Notes under the pieces: generated by a model
Seen by the model: only the letters and a program-made list of their open reading frames with translations
The model's database searches: none
What the model was told of the DNA's origin: nothing
Assembly (NCBI GenBank): GCA_023382975.1
Contig: JAHDXO010000019.1
Span: 62,001 to 126,000, forward strand
Direction: 5' to 3'
Origin: Pirellulaceae bacterium
GTDB taxonomy: Bacteria > Planctomycetota > Planctomycetia > Pirellulales > Pirellulaceae
Length of the DNA stretch: 64,000 nucleotides
Shown: in pieces, positions 17,135 through 26,659 of the stretch
Layout of the letters: each line of letters begins with the position of its first letter
Position numbering within the stretch: position 1 is the first letter of the stretch
Made by a program: the position numbers and the translations under genes

Positions 17135-17673
17135 CGGCTGACCCATCCCGAGATGGCAATCCATAACCATGCCAGAGAAAGCACGATTATCGGCAAGTCC
17201 AGTATCAGCGTCGCCACAGCCCGCCGTCGGTTGGTGTGACTCAGGGGATCTGGATGCAAGGCGATTCGCGTCAAAAGCCAAAGCGAGTACAGTTGCAACG
17301 GCAGGAGCAACAGACCAAATCCGGCGGCCCGCAGGGCGCGCTCGACCATATCATCGATCGGGGATCCGATCTCATGTTCTTCTGCGTCATCCGGCTCTTC
17401 CTGCGGATCGTCCTCCGCGTGATCCGACTGCCATTCTTCCTCGGCGATTGAAGCGGCGCCATGCGACTCAATCACGGCAAGGGCCCGCTCCACATCGCCC
17501 TCGGCGACCTGGAGCTTGACACCACCGACAGCCGTGCCAAGGTGCCAGGCCATACCCACAATTGCCTCGTCGGCAAGGAAGACGCGTATGCCGTCAGCTT
17601 CGAGATGATTCCGAACAATGCTCGCCTCGGTTGATGTGCTGAACGTGCCTACGGTTGCCAGTTTCGCCGACAT
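17131..17673 (-). CDS. DUF2007-type signal protein with two membrane segments
   Basis: 180 residues, ATG at 17673 with GAGGG upstream. The N-terminal ~70 residues (VGTFSTSTEASIVRNHLEAD, then IRVFLADEA, GGVKLQVAEGDVERALAVIE) match the DUF2007 putative signal-transducing domain. A strongly acidic linker (EEEWQSDHAEDDPQEEPDD) follows, then two transmembrane stretches (GLLLLPLQLYSLWLLTRIAL and IIVLSLAWLWIAISGWV). It is the first gene of the DUF2007 / C10 peptidase / zinc-ribbon unit, and its stop overlaps the peptidase start. It may sense or anchor something at the membrane; function is not established. Confidence 0.8.
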   Translation of the reverse strand: MSAKLATVGTFSTSTEASIVRNHLEADGIRVFLADEAIVGMAWHLGTAVGGVKLQVAEGDVERALAVIESHGAASIAEEEWQSDHAEDDPQEEPDDAEEHEIGSPIDDMVERALRAAGFGLLLLPLQLYSLWLLTRIALHPDPLSHTNRRRAVATLILDLPIIVLSLAWLWIAISGWVSR

Positions 17674-17916
17674 CAGCAGTTCCCTCTATGGCAGAAGCGT
17701 ATTGCAATCCATCCCGCCGGCTCCCGTGGAAAGGGCGTTGGGTTCAGGACGCCGCTACGGCCCACGACCGGATGCATCGCACGTTGAACTGAGCCAGCAA
17801 GCGGACGGTCGATTGGCTGTAAGCAGATCCCAACCGGCGAAACCGCTTGTACGCGGGGCAGTCTAGTCAATGCTCGCGACCGATGTCAACCTTTGCGGCA
17901 GATTCTAAGCAACAAC

Positions 17917-17983
17917 CGCAGCCAAAGTAAGCTTGCAGAATTCACCGCTGCAGACGGGCCGCTTTTCACAATTCGGCGGGCGG
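17917..17983 (+). repeat. Dispersed ~68-bp repeat, copy 2
   Basis: Partner of 15205-15272 (about 80% identity in the same orientation). It sits 20 bp from MITE copy B, but copy 1 has no MITE beside it, so the two repeats are independent. Confidence 0.6.
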
Positions 17984-18003
17984 AGATTGGGCAGCCGGTG
18001 CCA

Positions 18004-18103
18004 AGCATCGTTCGAGAAATAACTGTCCAGTGTTTATTGCTGATCATCCCACGGAGTGTGATGGCTACATTGACGAGGCGACAGTTGTTTCTCGAACGAT
18101 GCT
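18004..18103 (-). repeat. MITE-like 100-bp palindromic element, copy B (inverted)
   Basis: The reverse complement is identical to copy C (26314-26413) except for the final base, and differs from copy A at two internal positions. Terminal inverted repeats are 24 bp with one mismatch. It is flanked by CCA on the left and AAG on the right, so no target duplication is evident. Confidence 0.85.
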
Positions 18104-18237
18104 AAGAAGCCAAGGCAACCTCGGAGCGAGATTCCCGGGCCGCGTTCACACTGAGTGGCGTTGCCACATGCGGCGACGGTTCACCGGCGAAATGCTCGCG
18201 ATCTGCGGAGGATGCCTTGCTTCGCGGGGATCGGCGT

Positions 18238-19830
18238 TCATCGCTGGCGTCCCTGGATCGATTTGGCCAGTTCGACCAGCCGGAGGAATTCCGCGCGGTA
18301 GCCGTGGGGATCATCGCCTTTGCCAAACCGGGCCAGTTCCAGGACCAGGTCGTACGTGCTCTCGCCTCGGTGCTCCGAATTCCGCAACAACATTCCGAAG
18401 CAGGCCACGGCGGCGGCGAACTGGAGATCGCCCGACGCGCCGTCCAGCGACTTGCCGGAATCGCTGACGGGGAACGATGCTTCCGCGGAGCTTTCGGCGG
18501 CCGGTTGCTTGTAACGAAGCCGGACGGTGAGCAGTTCGTCGCTGGCCGCCGCTGCGGTGGGCTGGCCCGTCTGCTGGTATTTCGACGGCTCGGCTTGCGG
18601 CAGACGGGGCTCCTTGCCGACAGGAATCAACTCGTAGATCGCGGTGACACTGTGGCCGGCCCCGATTTCGCCCGCGTCCTTCGTGTCGTCCAGGAAGTCT
18701 TCGGCCCGAAGCATGCGGTTCTCGTAGCCGATCAGCCGGTAGGCGCCGACCTTGGACGGATTGAAGTCGACCTGGATCTTTACGTCCTTCGCGATGGTGA
18801 CCAGCGTGCCGGCGAGCTGCTCGACCAGCACCTTGCGGGCTTCGTGGATCGTGTCGATGTAGGCGTAGTTGCCGTTGCCCTTGTTGGCGAGCTTCTCCAG
18901 GGTGGAATCCTTGTAGTTGCCCATGCCGAAGCCGAGGCAGGTGAGAAACACGCCCTCCGCGGCCTTCTGCTCGATCAGGCGAATCAGATCGCCCTGGTTG
19001 GTGACCCCTACGTTGAAATCGCCGTCGGTGCAGAGGATCACTCGATTGATGCCCTCGGCGTTGAAGTTCTCCTGGGCGACTTGATAGGCGAGTTGGATGC
19101 CCTCGCTGCCGGCGGTGGAGCCGCCCGCGTTCAAGCGGTCCATCGCGGCCAGAATCGTCGGCCGTTTTTCGCACGACGTGGGCGGCAGCACCACCCCCGC
19201 GGCCCCGGCGTAGACCACGATCGCCACGCGGTCCCGGTCCGAGAGGTTCTGCACGAGCAGGCCCAGCGCGGATTTTAACAGGGGCAGTTTGTTGGGCTGG
19301 TCCATCGAACCGGATACGTCCAGGAGAAACACCAGGTTGGCCTCGCCACGATCCTCCTCTGCGATCTCCTGGCCCTTCAGCCCGATCCGGACCAAGCGGT
19401 GCTCCGGATTCCACGGGCAGGAGGCCACTTCGGCGTGCGCGGCAAAAGGCGTCTCGTCCGCGGGCGGCTCGTAGTCGTAGGGAAAGTAGTTGATCAGTTC
19501 CTCGATGCGTACGGCATCTGGCGGCGGCAGCTTGCCGTGCTCCAGGAACCGCCGCACGTTGGAGTACGATGCCGTGTCGACGTCGATGGAGAACGTGGAG
19601 AGCGGGTGGTCGCGGGCGAGCAGGAACGGGTTCTCGTAGATCCGGTCGTACGCCTCGGTGTTGAACTCCGGCTCGTCGCCGTCGGTCTGAATCGGCAGCA
19701 GCCCGTCCTCGTCGGCTTCCGCTACGGCGCTGGCCCGAGGCGGCGACGGTTGCCAAGACTGATTTGCCACTCTGCCGCAGCCGCTTGCCGCTGCACTGCC
19801 GGCCAACACCGCAATCAGGAACCATCTCAT
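18238..19830 (-). CDS. VWA-domain lipoprotein (YfbK-like)
   Basis: 530 residues. Lipoprotein signal with a lipobox-like ASGC at ~17. The region NPFLLARDHPLSTFSIDVDT and ADAVRIEELINYFPYDY-type text at ~65-130 is the von Willebrand-associated N-terminal domain of the YfbK family. The VWA core follows with a MIDAS motif DVSGSM (near residue 175), the conserved Thr in GGSTAGSEGIQLAY and the Asp in LCTDGDFNVG. The last ~170 residues match the DUF3520 domain. The ATG has GAGG upstream. It is probably anchored in a membrane facing the periplasm and binds a ligand through a metal ion; the ligand is unknown. Single gene. Confidence 0.9.
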   Translation of the reverse strand: MRWFLIAVLAGSAAASGCGRVANQSWQPSPPRASAVAEADEDGLLPIQTDGDEPEFNTEAYDRIYENPFLLARDHPLSTFSIDVDTASYSNVRRFLEHGKLPPPDAVRIEELINYFPYDYEPPADETPFAAHAEVASCPWNPEHRLVRIGLKGQEIAEEDRGEANLVFLLDVSGSMDQPNKLPLLKSALGLLVQNLSDRDRVAIVVYAGAAGVVLPPTSCEKRPTILAAMDRLNAGGSTAGSEGIQLAYQVAQENFNAEGINRVILCTDGDFNVGVTNQGDLIRLIEQKAAEGVFLTCLGFGMGNYKDSTLEKLANKGNGNYAYIDTIHEARKVLVEQLAGTLVTIAKDVKIQVDFNPSKVGAYRLIGYENRMLRAEDFLDDTKDAGEIGAGHSVTAIYELIPVGKEPRLPQAEPSKYQQTGQPTAAAASDELLTVRLRYKQPAAESSAEASFPVSDSGKSLDGASGDLQFAAAVACFGMLLRNSEHRGESTYDLVLELARFGKGDDPHGYRAEFLRLVELAKSIQGRQR

Positions 19831-20263
19831 GGTGGACCTCGTTCGTCAAGAAAGGACTTCGCCGACGCCAGCGGTGCCTGGCGCGAATGGCGAGGGGATC
19901 AGACCTCCCAGCACCGCATCGGAAGCAACCGACTGCCTCCCTGTCCATAACACTAGATGCCGTGAAGGCGGGATTTATTCCCCACGGCGGAAAAGCGGAG
20001 TGCGATCGGCGTCGGTGATCGGAGCAAGCAGCGGCCGGGCGCCCTGCTTTCGGGACGGATGGCCGCTACTCGATCCGGCTCGGTGTGTGTTTGGTGGCCA
20101 GGAATTGGTGGACGCCGGTTGCGCATCATCGCGACGCCGGCTTCTTCGAAGAAGATCTTCCAAAACAGAGTTCGACACGACAATCAACTACGGGTGATGA
20201 AAGCAGGAAACAATCGTCTCGCTCTGGCAACTCCCGGCGATCCTGCCCGCGCCGGTTGAAAGC
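19831..20263. other. Intergenic region, nothing recognised
   Basis: About 430 bp between two minus-strand genes. It holds only short frames without family resemblance and no clear repeat or terminator. The promoter of the VWA gene should lie at its left end. Confidence 0.5.
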
Positions 20264-21712
20264 CTACGACAAGATGCCGTCCCAGCCTTTCCGGTACGGA
20301 CGCCGGATGAACTGGTCGGCTTCCGGCGCATTGCCAGCTCGCAGATTGACGTGATTCCACTCGAGCTTCTTCCCTGTCCGGTAGGCCACGTTGCCCAGAT
20401 GGTTGGCCTCGGTGACCCAGCCTGAATGCTGGAAGTTCGAGCCTGGCGCCGGCCCCTGGCCTTTGCACGCTTGGATCCATTCGATGTAGTGGCCGGGCGA
20501 ACGCGGGAGTGTTTCCGGCGGTGTCGGGTAGCCTTCGAACTTGTCTTCGGGCAACAGCAGGGGCCCGCTGCGTCCGCCGTTGTAGAGCATGCCTTGGTCG
20601 CCAACAAAGAGTTGGCCGCGGTCGCCCATCCTGCCGGCGTCGAACTGCGGCGGCCGACCCTCGCCCTGGTACCAAACGAGCTTCAGCGGGGGTTCCGAAC
20701 CGCGGGCCGGGAACTCGTACGTGACGGTCATCGTTGCCGGCGCCAGTTCCGGATGGGCGCTGCCCATGGGCGACACTGCCTCGATCGTCAGGGGCTGGCC
20801 GAGGTCCAGCACCTGGAACGCGACGTCGTTGTCGTGGCCGCCCAGGTCGCTCATGGTGCCGTTGCCGAAGTCCCACCACCGGTACCACCGCGGTCCGGGC
20901 AGATACGTCGCATGGTAGGGCCGCATCGGCGCAGGGCCGATCCACAGATCCCAGTGGATATGCGGTGGGACGGGCATCTGCTCCATGAACCGTTCGGTGA
21001 TCTGGACGCCGTTGTAGAATCCGTGCGGCTTGTCGTACTTCTCCGCCGAGGCAGCGCTTTGCAGCCCCCAGACGCGTCCCGCCCACACATGCACCTCGCG
21101 CACCGGTCCGATCGCGCCGGCCATGAGCAGTTCCTTGATCTGGCGGCGCACCGGCGAAGCGTGGCCCTGGTTGCCCGTCTGCGTGGCCAGGTGCGGGTAC
21201 TTCGCAGCCGTCTCGCGGATCAATCTCGCTTCCCAGACATCGTGGGTCAGCGGCTTCTCGCAATAGACGTGTTTGCCGTGCGTCAGCGCCAGATACGTGG
21301 CGAGGGCATGGGTGTGCTCGGTCGTGCTGACCATGACGGCGTCGAAATCGTTCGGACTGTCGAATACCCGGCGAAAGTCGTTGTACCTCTTGGCTTTTGG
21401 AAACCTCTGCGCCGCAGCATCCACGGCATGCTGGTTGACGTCGCAGAGGACCGTGATGTTCTCGGCCGGAATGCCCCTGGCCGGGTCGTCTGTCCGGGCT
21501 TCGCGGCCAGGGCTGCCGCCATCGCCGTTCATATTCGCGTTGGCGCGACCGCCGCAGGCGATCATGGCAATGTTCAACTTCTCGTTGAGGTTCCGGCCCC
21601 GCAGAATGGCCGGCGCAGCCAGAACCGCGCCGGCAGCGGCCAGAGCGCCGCCGACCAGTTCGCGCCGGGTCATCTGACGAACCCGCGTATCGTCGACGAA
21701 CGTTTCCTTCAT
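20264..21712 (-). CDS. Gfo/Idh/MocA-family oxidoreductase with Tat leader
   Basis: 482 residues. Tat-type leader TRRELVGGALAAAGAVLAAP (twin Arg near 15-16). NAD(P)-binding Rossmann domain starts with KLNIAMIACGGRANANM, and the family signature EKPLTHDVWEARLI (Glu-Lys-Pro) stands near residue 150. The C-terminal half carries the GGHDNDVAFQVLDLG segment and a Trp-rich WDLWIGPAPMRPYHATYLPG block seen in planctomycete members. It likely acts on sugars or inositol derivatives in the periplasm with tightly bound cofactor; the substrate is unknown. Single gene on the minus strand. Confidence 0.92.
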   Translation of the reverse strand: MKETFVDDTRVRQMTRRELVGGALAAAGAVLAAPAILRGRNLNEKLNIAMIACGGRANANMNGDGGSPGREARTDDPARGIPAENITVLCDVNQHAVDAAAQRFPKAKRYNDFRRVFDSPNDFDAVMVSTTEHTHALATYLALTHGKHVYCEKPLTHDVWEARLIRETAAKYPHLATQTGNQGHASPVRRQIKELLMAGAIGPVREVHVWAGRVWGLQSAASAEKYDKPHGFYNGVQITERFMEQMPVPPHIHWDLWIGPAPMRPYHATYLPGPRWYRWWDFGNGTMSDLGGHDNDVAFQVLDLGQPLTIEAVSPMGSAHPELAPATMTVTYEFPARGSEPPLKLVWYQGEGRPPQFDAGRMGDRGQLFVGDQGMLYNGGRSGPLLLPEDKFEGYPTPPETLPRSPGHYIEWIQACKGQGPAPGSNFQHSGWVTEANHLGNVAYRTGKKLEWNHVNLRAGNAPEADQFIRRPYRKGWDGILS

Positions 21713-22271
21713 CGCGTCCTCCTCCGTCAGGAAATGAGATAGACCCGCTTGGTACCCCAGGGTCCGCTGCGGCGTGTGCCTTCGCGAGCCGATGGGCCTC
21801 CTCCAGCAGAGTTCAAGCTAACAGCGGCGAAACCGTCATTCAAGCAGGGGAATTTCTTTGAGCCGTACCCACCGGCGATCGACGGCTGCAAGCGTGCCGC
21901 TGCCATGCATCTTCGCGCGCGAAGATAGAGTCGTTCGACCCGGCCAGCGCATCCACCGCCGCACGTTCGTCGCGCAGCATCCAACATCCGCTGGATATGC
22001 GGGCGGCCGTACTCGGCACCTCTCGTCAGCACCTGCAGGCCGTCCAAAATCCGCGACTCGCCGCTGCTGTGCGTATGGCCGAAGTGGTGAAGACGTGGTT
22101 TTCGGCGTTCACACGCCTTGGCAGGAGAAATGCGGCAGCCATTTGTCGTCGCTGATCTGTTGCTGGTGCCAAGTGACTCCGCGAATCGGTGACCTGCGCC
22201 GCCAACGTGCTTTTCCTTGGCCGTCCGACTGCTCCGCCATCCGCGCGATTGACGGCTACCGCCGAACGATT
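21713..22271. other. Intergenic region with a metallophosphoesterase remnant
   Basis: About 560 bp between two minus-strand genes. Apart from the short fragment at 21979-22100 nothing is supported. Confidence 0.5.
21979..22100 (-). pseudogene. Possible C-terminal fragment of a metallophosphoesterase
   Basis: A 40-codon stretch on the minus strand reads LHHFGHTHSSGESRILDG and then RGAEYGRPHIQRMLD. GHTH preceded by aromatic residues is the last metal-binding motif of calcineurin-like phosphoesterases. The flanking translation is not protein-like and no start is present, so this would be a relic. Confidence 0.4.
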
Positions 22272-25200
22272 TCATGGAGGGGAGGAGACAGTCCTCGCGA
22301 GGCGGAAGCCGACGTCGTCCCATCGAAGTTCTGGCTCAAACGCGCCCCGCAACGAGGTCCGCACGCTGGAGGTGACTTCACGGCGACTGCCACCCCGGTA
22401 CACCCGCAGCGAGCCTTCCAGAGGGCCCATTGGATCGTCCAGCGGCGACATTGCGTAGTAGCGAGCCCCCCACCAATCCTGACAACCCTCCCAAACGTTG
22501 CCGTGCATGTCGTACAGGCCCCACGCGTTCGGCGATTTCTGCCCCACGGGATGCGACTTGGTTTCCGCGTTGTCACTGAGCCAACCATGTTCCTTTAACG
22601 CCCTCTCGTCGTCGCCCGAATACCAGTTCGTCGTGGTCCCGGCACGGCAGGCGTACTCCCATTGTACCTCGGACGGCAGTTGCGACGTCTCGCCTTCCTT
22701 CTCTGATAGCCACTGACCGAATGCCGTCATATCGTTCCACGTCAAGTTCACGACCGGATGGTCGTCCGCGTGTTCGCCCCCCGGTTCCCTATTCCACACG
22801 ATACGCGGATCTTGCTTCCACTGGCCGTCAACCAATCCATAACCGCCTATGCCGTCCCGCTCAGGTTCCGTCTGGTATCCGCTTTCGTCAACAAACCGAC
22901 GAAACTGGGCTCGCGTCACTTCGTGGCGACCGAGCCAGAACGGCTTGGTGATTCGCACGCGATGCTTGGGGGCCTCGGACGGCAAATGGTCGATGTACCT
23001 TTCTAATCTTGCTTCCCCCCGCAGCTTGGCCTCCTCCAGCAACTCGGCGACCTCTTCCTCGGTCGATCCCATGTCGAACTCACCGGGCGGGATGAGCACG
23101 AACCGCATGCCGATCGAATTCTCCATCTCGACCGGCACGCCCAGGTACTTGGCCCAGGCGGCTTGGTGCTCCTTGGCCTTCGTGGCGTCAAACGGGGCGA
23201 TCGCCGATGGTGGAGCCGGACCGCTGGGTGTTGCGAGAAAGGCCGAGATTGACGGTGAGGACGCTGACCAATTGATGCTTGTTGCCAGATCCTCGGTTCG
23301 TACCCATCGAGCCCCGACAATCTTGCCGTGATGTCCCTTGCCGGACGAGTCCTTGAGTTCGTCCCCCCGGGCTTCCTCAAAATGGTACAACGCCAATGTG
23401 TGCTCGTCCGAACGGAATCGCGGCTCCGGAACGAACGCCTTCGAATACCGAGCGACACTTGACACACGTACCTCGTCGAGTACGCCGGGGAACACCTCGC
23501 CTCCGTAGTAGTTTGCACCGATAACGAGACGGCCTACGCTCCCGGATGGCGGATCGCTTGGACCTTCCGCCTGTGTCGTGGATGCTGGGGCACCGTCGAT
23601 GAACAGGGTCCGCTCCCCACCGGAACCCCATACGGCTGCCAAATGCACTCGCTGTTTGGGGCGAACGCGACTGCCCGACCACAGTCTGTAGCGACGATCG
23701 GGCGTATAGTCGACCATGCTCCAGCTGCTGCTGTTCCCACTGGAACCAAGTTTCCGCGAATGCTCGGTTCCTCCCCAACCAACCACAGCGGCTTGAAGGC
23801 CACTGAGGTGCTCCCACTCCTGACTCGGCGTGACCCAGGCTTCGACCGTCACGACCTGTTCCAGGGGCACTTGCCAATTGGGAACCGATACGTAGGTTTT
23901 CTTGCCGTCGAGCTGCAGCCCGTAGACTGCTGTCGCGCTGCCCGCGCTCACCGTATTGGGCACCCCCGCCCCCTCGCGACTCGCGTCCCGGCGCACGATG
24001 ATCCACACGCCCAGCAGCACCAGCAACAGCCCACCGGCAGCGACTGCCAGTATTCGCCGATCTTTCCACCAGGGCGGTCGTGGCGGACGCCGGACTGGCT
24101 TGGCCACCGGGGCCAGAAGCCGACCGCCGGGCAACGACTGCTCTGTCTTCGGGTCCGTGCCTATCTGGGGGCCTGACCAAGCCTCTGTCGCATCGGGATC
24201 GGTGACGAGGACCGGAGCGGGCTTGGCCATAACTGCGGGAGCAGCGGTCGGTGCAGGCTTCCGTCCCGCCGACGGGCGATGACGGGACGCGGCTGCCATG
24301 CCACGCAGGAACCCGTCAAACTTCGAGTCCTCCTCCACGCCGGTTTGCACGGTCGGGCTCACCGCCGTCCCGGAACGGCCCTGTTCCAGGTCGGCAATCA
24401 GCGTCTGCATCGTCTGGTATCGATCCTCCGGCTTCTTGGCCACCATCCTGGCGAACGCGGCTTCCAACTTCGGAGTCGCCGCCGGGCACCCGCTGCGCAA
24501 CGACGGAATCGGTTTCGTCTGGTGGGCCAGCAGTTTTTCGACTGCCGTTTCTCCCGCGTACAAGGGGCGCCCCGTCAACAAATACCACAACGTCGCGCCC
24601 AGGCTATAGATGTCCGCCCGTGCGTCGGCGTGCTTGGTGTCCCTCGCCTGTTCCGGGGCCATGTAATCGACGGTGCCCATGATCTGGCCGGTGCCTGTCA
24701 ATTCGTCTTGCTGGACACCCGCCGAATCCAGCCGCGCCAAGCCCATGTCCAGGATCTTGACGGTCCCCTGTGCATCCAGCAGCAGATTCGCGGGCTTGAT
24801 ATCCCGATGCACGACCCCGTGCTCGTGGGCGTATTGCAGGCCGCGAGCCGCTTGCAGGATGCAGTCCAGAGCCTGATCCAGCGTCAGGACGCCATGTTGT
24901 CTGACCCGTGCGGACAGATCGCTGCCGTCCACGTATTGCATGACCAAGAAGTGGGTACCGGCAGCTTCGTCAGCGTCGTGGGCGATGACGATATTTGGAT
25001 GTTCCAGCCGGGCAGCGGCTTTCACCTCGCGATGGAACCGCGCCAACACCTCGGGTGACCGCACGGCTTTGGGCGAAATGACCTTCAAAGCCACAACCCG
25101 TTCCATCCGCTTATGCACGGCTTTCAGCACCATACCCATGCCGCCCTGGCCCAGCTTGTCCAGGATGACGTAGTTGCCCAGCAGCAGCGATCGGCCCTTA

Positions 25201-25388
25201 CCTGCGTAAATCTGCTGGGCCTGATAGGCCGTGAGCTTCTTCTGGCGGACCAGTTCCCGCGCCAACTGCTCGCCATCCTGGGGCTTCTTGTCTGCGGGCA
25301 GGGCGGCGATCAGCGCATCGGCCTCGTCGCCCGACAGCAGCGTGCTGTCGGCAAGCTGACGCACGAATTGTTCGAGGGAGATCGCCAC
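22272..25388 (-). CDS. Membrane Ser/Thr protein kinase with extracytoplasmic LamG and FGE-like domains
   Basis: 1038 residues from a GTG at 25388, with AAGGAAG upstream; a longer in-frame extension to 25583 lacks a ribosome site and looks non-coding. A short helical N-terminal region (1-70) precedes the kinase: glycine loop GQGGMG at ~81, Lys at ~102 (VVALKVI), HRDIKPANLLL at ~195, DMG in place of DFG, MAPEQARD. A single transmembrane helix (LAVAAGGLLLVLLGVWIIV) lies near 445. Outside are a LamG/concanavalin-like domain (~490-700; VTVEAWVTPSQEW, YHFEEARGDELKDSSGKGH) and an FGE/sulfatase-modifying-factor domain (~755-1038; LIPPGEFDMGS, LPSEVQWEYACRAG, WGLYDMHGNVWEG). It should link an external signal to internal phosphorylation. 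No sigma factor lies directly beside it. Confidence 0.92.
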   Translation of the reverse strand: MAISLEQFVRQLADSTLLSGDEADALIAALPADKKPQDGEQLARELVRQKKLTAYQAQQIYAGKGRSLLLGNYVILDKLGQGGMGMVLKAVHKRMERVVALKVISPKAVRSPEVLARFHREVKAAARLEHPNIVIAHDADEAAGTHFLVMQYVDGSDLSARVRQHGVLTLDQALDCILQAARGLQYAHEHGVVHRDIKPANLLLDAQGTVKILDMGLARLDSAGVQQDELTGTGQIMGTVDYMAPEQARDTKHADARADIYSLGATLWYLLTGRPLYAGETAVEKLLAHQTKPIPSLRSGCPAATPKLEAAFARMVAKKPEDRYQTMQTLIADLEQGRSGTAVSPTVQTGVEEDSKFDGFLRGMAAASRHRPSAGRKPAPTAAPAVMAKPAPVLVTDPDATEAWSGPQIGTDPKTEQSLPGGRLLAPVAKPVRRPPRPPWWKDRRILAVAAGGLLLVLLGVWIIVRRDASREGAGVPNTVSAGSATAVYGLQLDGKKTYVSVPNWQVPLEQVVTVEAWVTPSQEWEHLSGLQAAVVGWGGTEHSRKLGSSGNSSSWSMVDYTPDRRYRLWSGSRVRPKQRVHLAAVWGSGGERTLFIDGAPASTTQAEGPSDPPSGSVGRLVIGANYYGGEVFPGVLDEVRVSSVARYSKAFVPEPRFRSDEHTLALYHFEEARGDELKDSSGKGHHGKIVGARWVRTEDLATSINWSASSPSISAFLATPSGPAPPSAIAPFDATKAKEHQAAWAKYLGVPVEMENSIGMRFVLIPPGEFDMGSTEEEVAELLEEAKLRGEARLERYIDHLPSEAPKHRVRITKPFWLGRHEVTRAQFRRFVDESGYQTEPERDGIGGYGLVDGQWKQDPRIVWNREPGGEHADDHPVVNLTWNDMTAFGQWLSEKEGETSQLPSEVQWEYACRAGTTTNWYSGDDERALKEHGWLSDNAETKSHPVGQKSPNAWGLYDMHGNVWEGCQDWWGARYYAMSPLDDPMGPLEGSLRVYRGGSRREVTSSVRTSLRGAFEPELRWDDVGFRLARTVSSPP

Positions 25389-25650
25389 GATGGTCTTCCT
25401 TCGGGGGCTGATCTTGGGCCGGAACCGAATGGTTCCAGCAGGATAGCACAAGCAAGGACGACCCGCCACTTCGCTTCGTGCCCACGTGGCGACAGCGGGG
25501 ACCGTTTCGTCGGGCGACGCCGGAACGCTGCGCCCGGGGTCACGCGGGTTGCAGACTGGCAGCATCCGTCGGATCGCGGCCAAACGGCCACGTCGCGACC
25601 GCCGCGCGCTAATACGCAGACCAAGCCCACAGAAGCTGCCGTGTTCCGGC

Positions 25651-26229
25651 TCAGTTGGTCGCCTCGGGGAGCAACTGCATCAGCTCGTCGTGGGTGAGCA
25701 CCGGGTTGAGCAGGGCCTTGATCTGTTCGGCCTTCATTGGCTCCTCGCCGCGGTTGCGAAGGGAGCCAACGTACACCCGTTGGGTATGCCCGAATTCGTC
25801 GTCCGCCGTCCTGCGGTGGATGTACACCGGCAACGCGGAATCAGCGGCGAACGTAGCGATCACCGCCTGTGCGGCGCCGACCGGAAAGTTCTGTCCAATC
25901 ACAAGGTTGAGCCGATCGGGTGCGTCACGGTCAGAGCCGAACCACTCGAAAACAAACTGGTCAAGTTGCCCGCGGTCGTGCAGTCCGGCGACCAGTCGGT
26001 TGCGGGCGGCGTTGGCGACTGGCAGCTTCTCGTTGATCGAGATGACGTAGGGCCGCTTCATGTTGAACGTCCACTTGCCCTCGTTCGAGCTGGGCTTCGC
26101 CGGCCCGATCTTTTCGACCTCCAAGAATCCCGGCAGGTCGGGCGGCTGGGCCGCGGCCGTCCCCACGAGCGACGCGGCCAAGACAGCAACGGGCAGGACC
26201 GCACACGCGATCAGATAAGACGCACGCAT
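25651..26229 (-). CDS. Exported hypothetical protein
   Basis: 192 residues with a clear signal peptide (LIACAVLPVAVLAASLVGTAAA) and an ATG preceded by GGGGAGG. The mature protein has no motif that I recognise; it is a mixed alpha/beta domain with NLVIGQNFPVGAAQAVIATF and a C-terminal helix (MKAEQIKALLNPVLTHDEL). It is separated by about 260 bp from the kinase gene. MITE copy C lies just upstream. Confidence 0.7.
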   Translation of the reverse strand: MRASYLIACAVLPVAVLAASLVGTAAAQPPDLPGFLEVEKIGPAKPSSNEGKWTFNMKRPYVISINEKLPVANAARNRLVAGLHDRGQLDQFVFEWFGSDRDAPDRLNLVIGQNFPVGAAQAVIATFAADSALPVYIHRRTADDEFGHTQRVYVGSLRNRGEEPMKAEQIKALLNPVLTHDELMQLLPEATN

Positions 26230-26659
26230 CGGAAGTACCTCCCCTATCTAAGCGGTGGTTCTGCGTCGAAATCGGACCGTCGCAATCACTGTTACGGCCG
26301 TTTCGACGGCCTAAGCATCGTTCGAGAAACAACTGTCGCCTCGTCAATGTAGCCATCACACTCCGTGGGATGATCAGCAATAAACACTGGACAGTTATTT
26401 CTCGAACGATGCCAACGTTGGTCAAGCTGGCAGTTCAGGCTAGCAAGCAACATTCCTTCAATCAATCGGTCGCGGCGTCTTTCTCGATTGGGGATGCTGT
26501 CCGGGACGGCAGGCTGCGTGGCCCCGACGCTGCCGGATCGCGGCCGGAGGCCAACGAGTCGGCCATCTCGCATCGCACTGTATGCCCGGCGACTCGCACA
26601 GGGTAAAGTGAAGCATCCTGAGCTTGTCTCGTGTGCGAAATCCCTGGTGGTCCTGTCCT
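26230..26659. other. Divergent intergenic region with MITE copy C
   Basis: About 430 bp between the exported hypothetical (minus) and the ECF sigma gene (plus). It contains the 100-bp element at 26314-26413; promoters for both genes should flank it. Confidence 0.6.
26314..26413 (+). repeat. MITE-like 100-bp palindromic element, copy C
   Basis: Same orientation as copy A. It differs from copy B only in the last base (GCC instead of GCT at the right end), and from copy A at two internal positions plus that base. It lies in the divergent promoter region of the exported hypothetical and the ECF sigma gene, where it could affect transcription of either. Confidence 0.85.

Larger units (their letters stand above)
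17674..18237. other. Intergenic region with two repeat elements
   Basis: About 560 bp between the DUF2007 gene and the end of the VWA lipoprotein gene. It contains the second copy of the ~68-bp dispersed repeat (17917-17983) and, 20 bp further, MITE copy B (18004-18103). No gene is supported. Confidence 0.6.

Noticed and set aside
18311..19948. 545-codon minus-strand ORF overlapping the VWA gene
   Set aside because: It is in a different frame from the VWA lipoprotein, is Arg/Gly/Pro-rich and has no family resemblance; the VWA frame has signal peptide, MIDAS and DUF3520.
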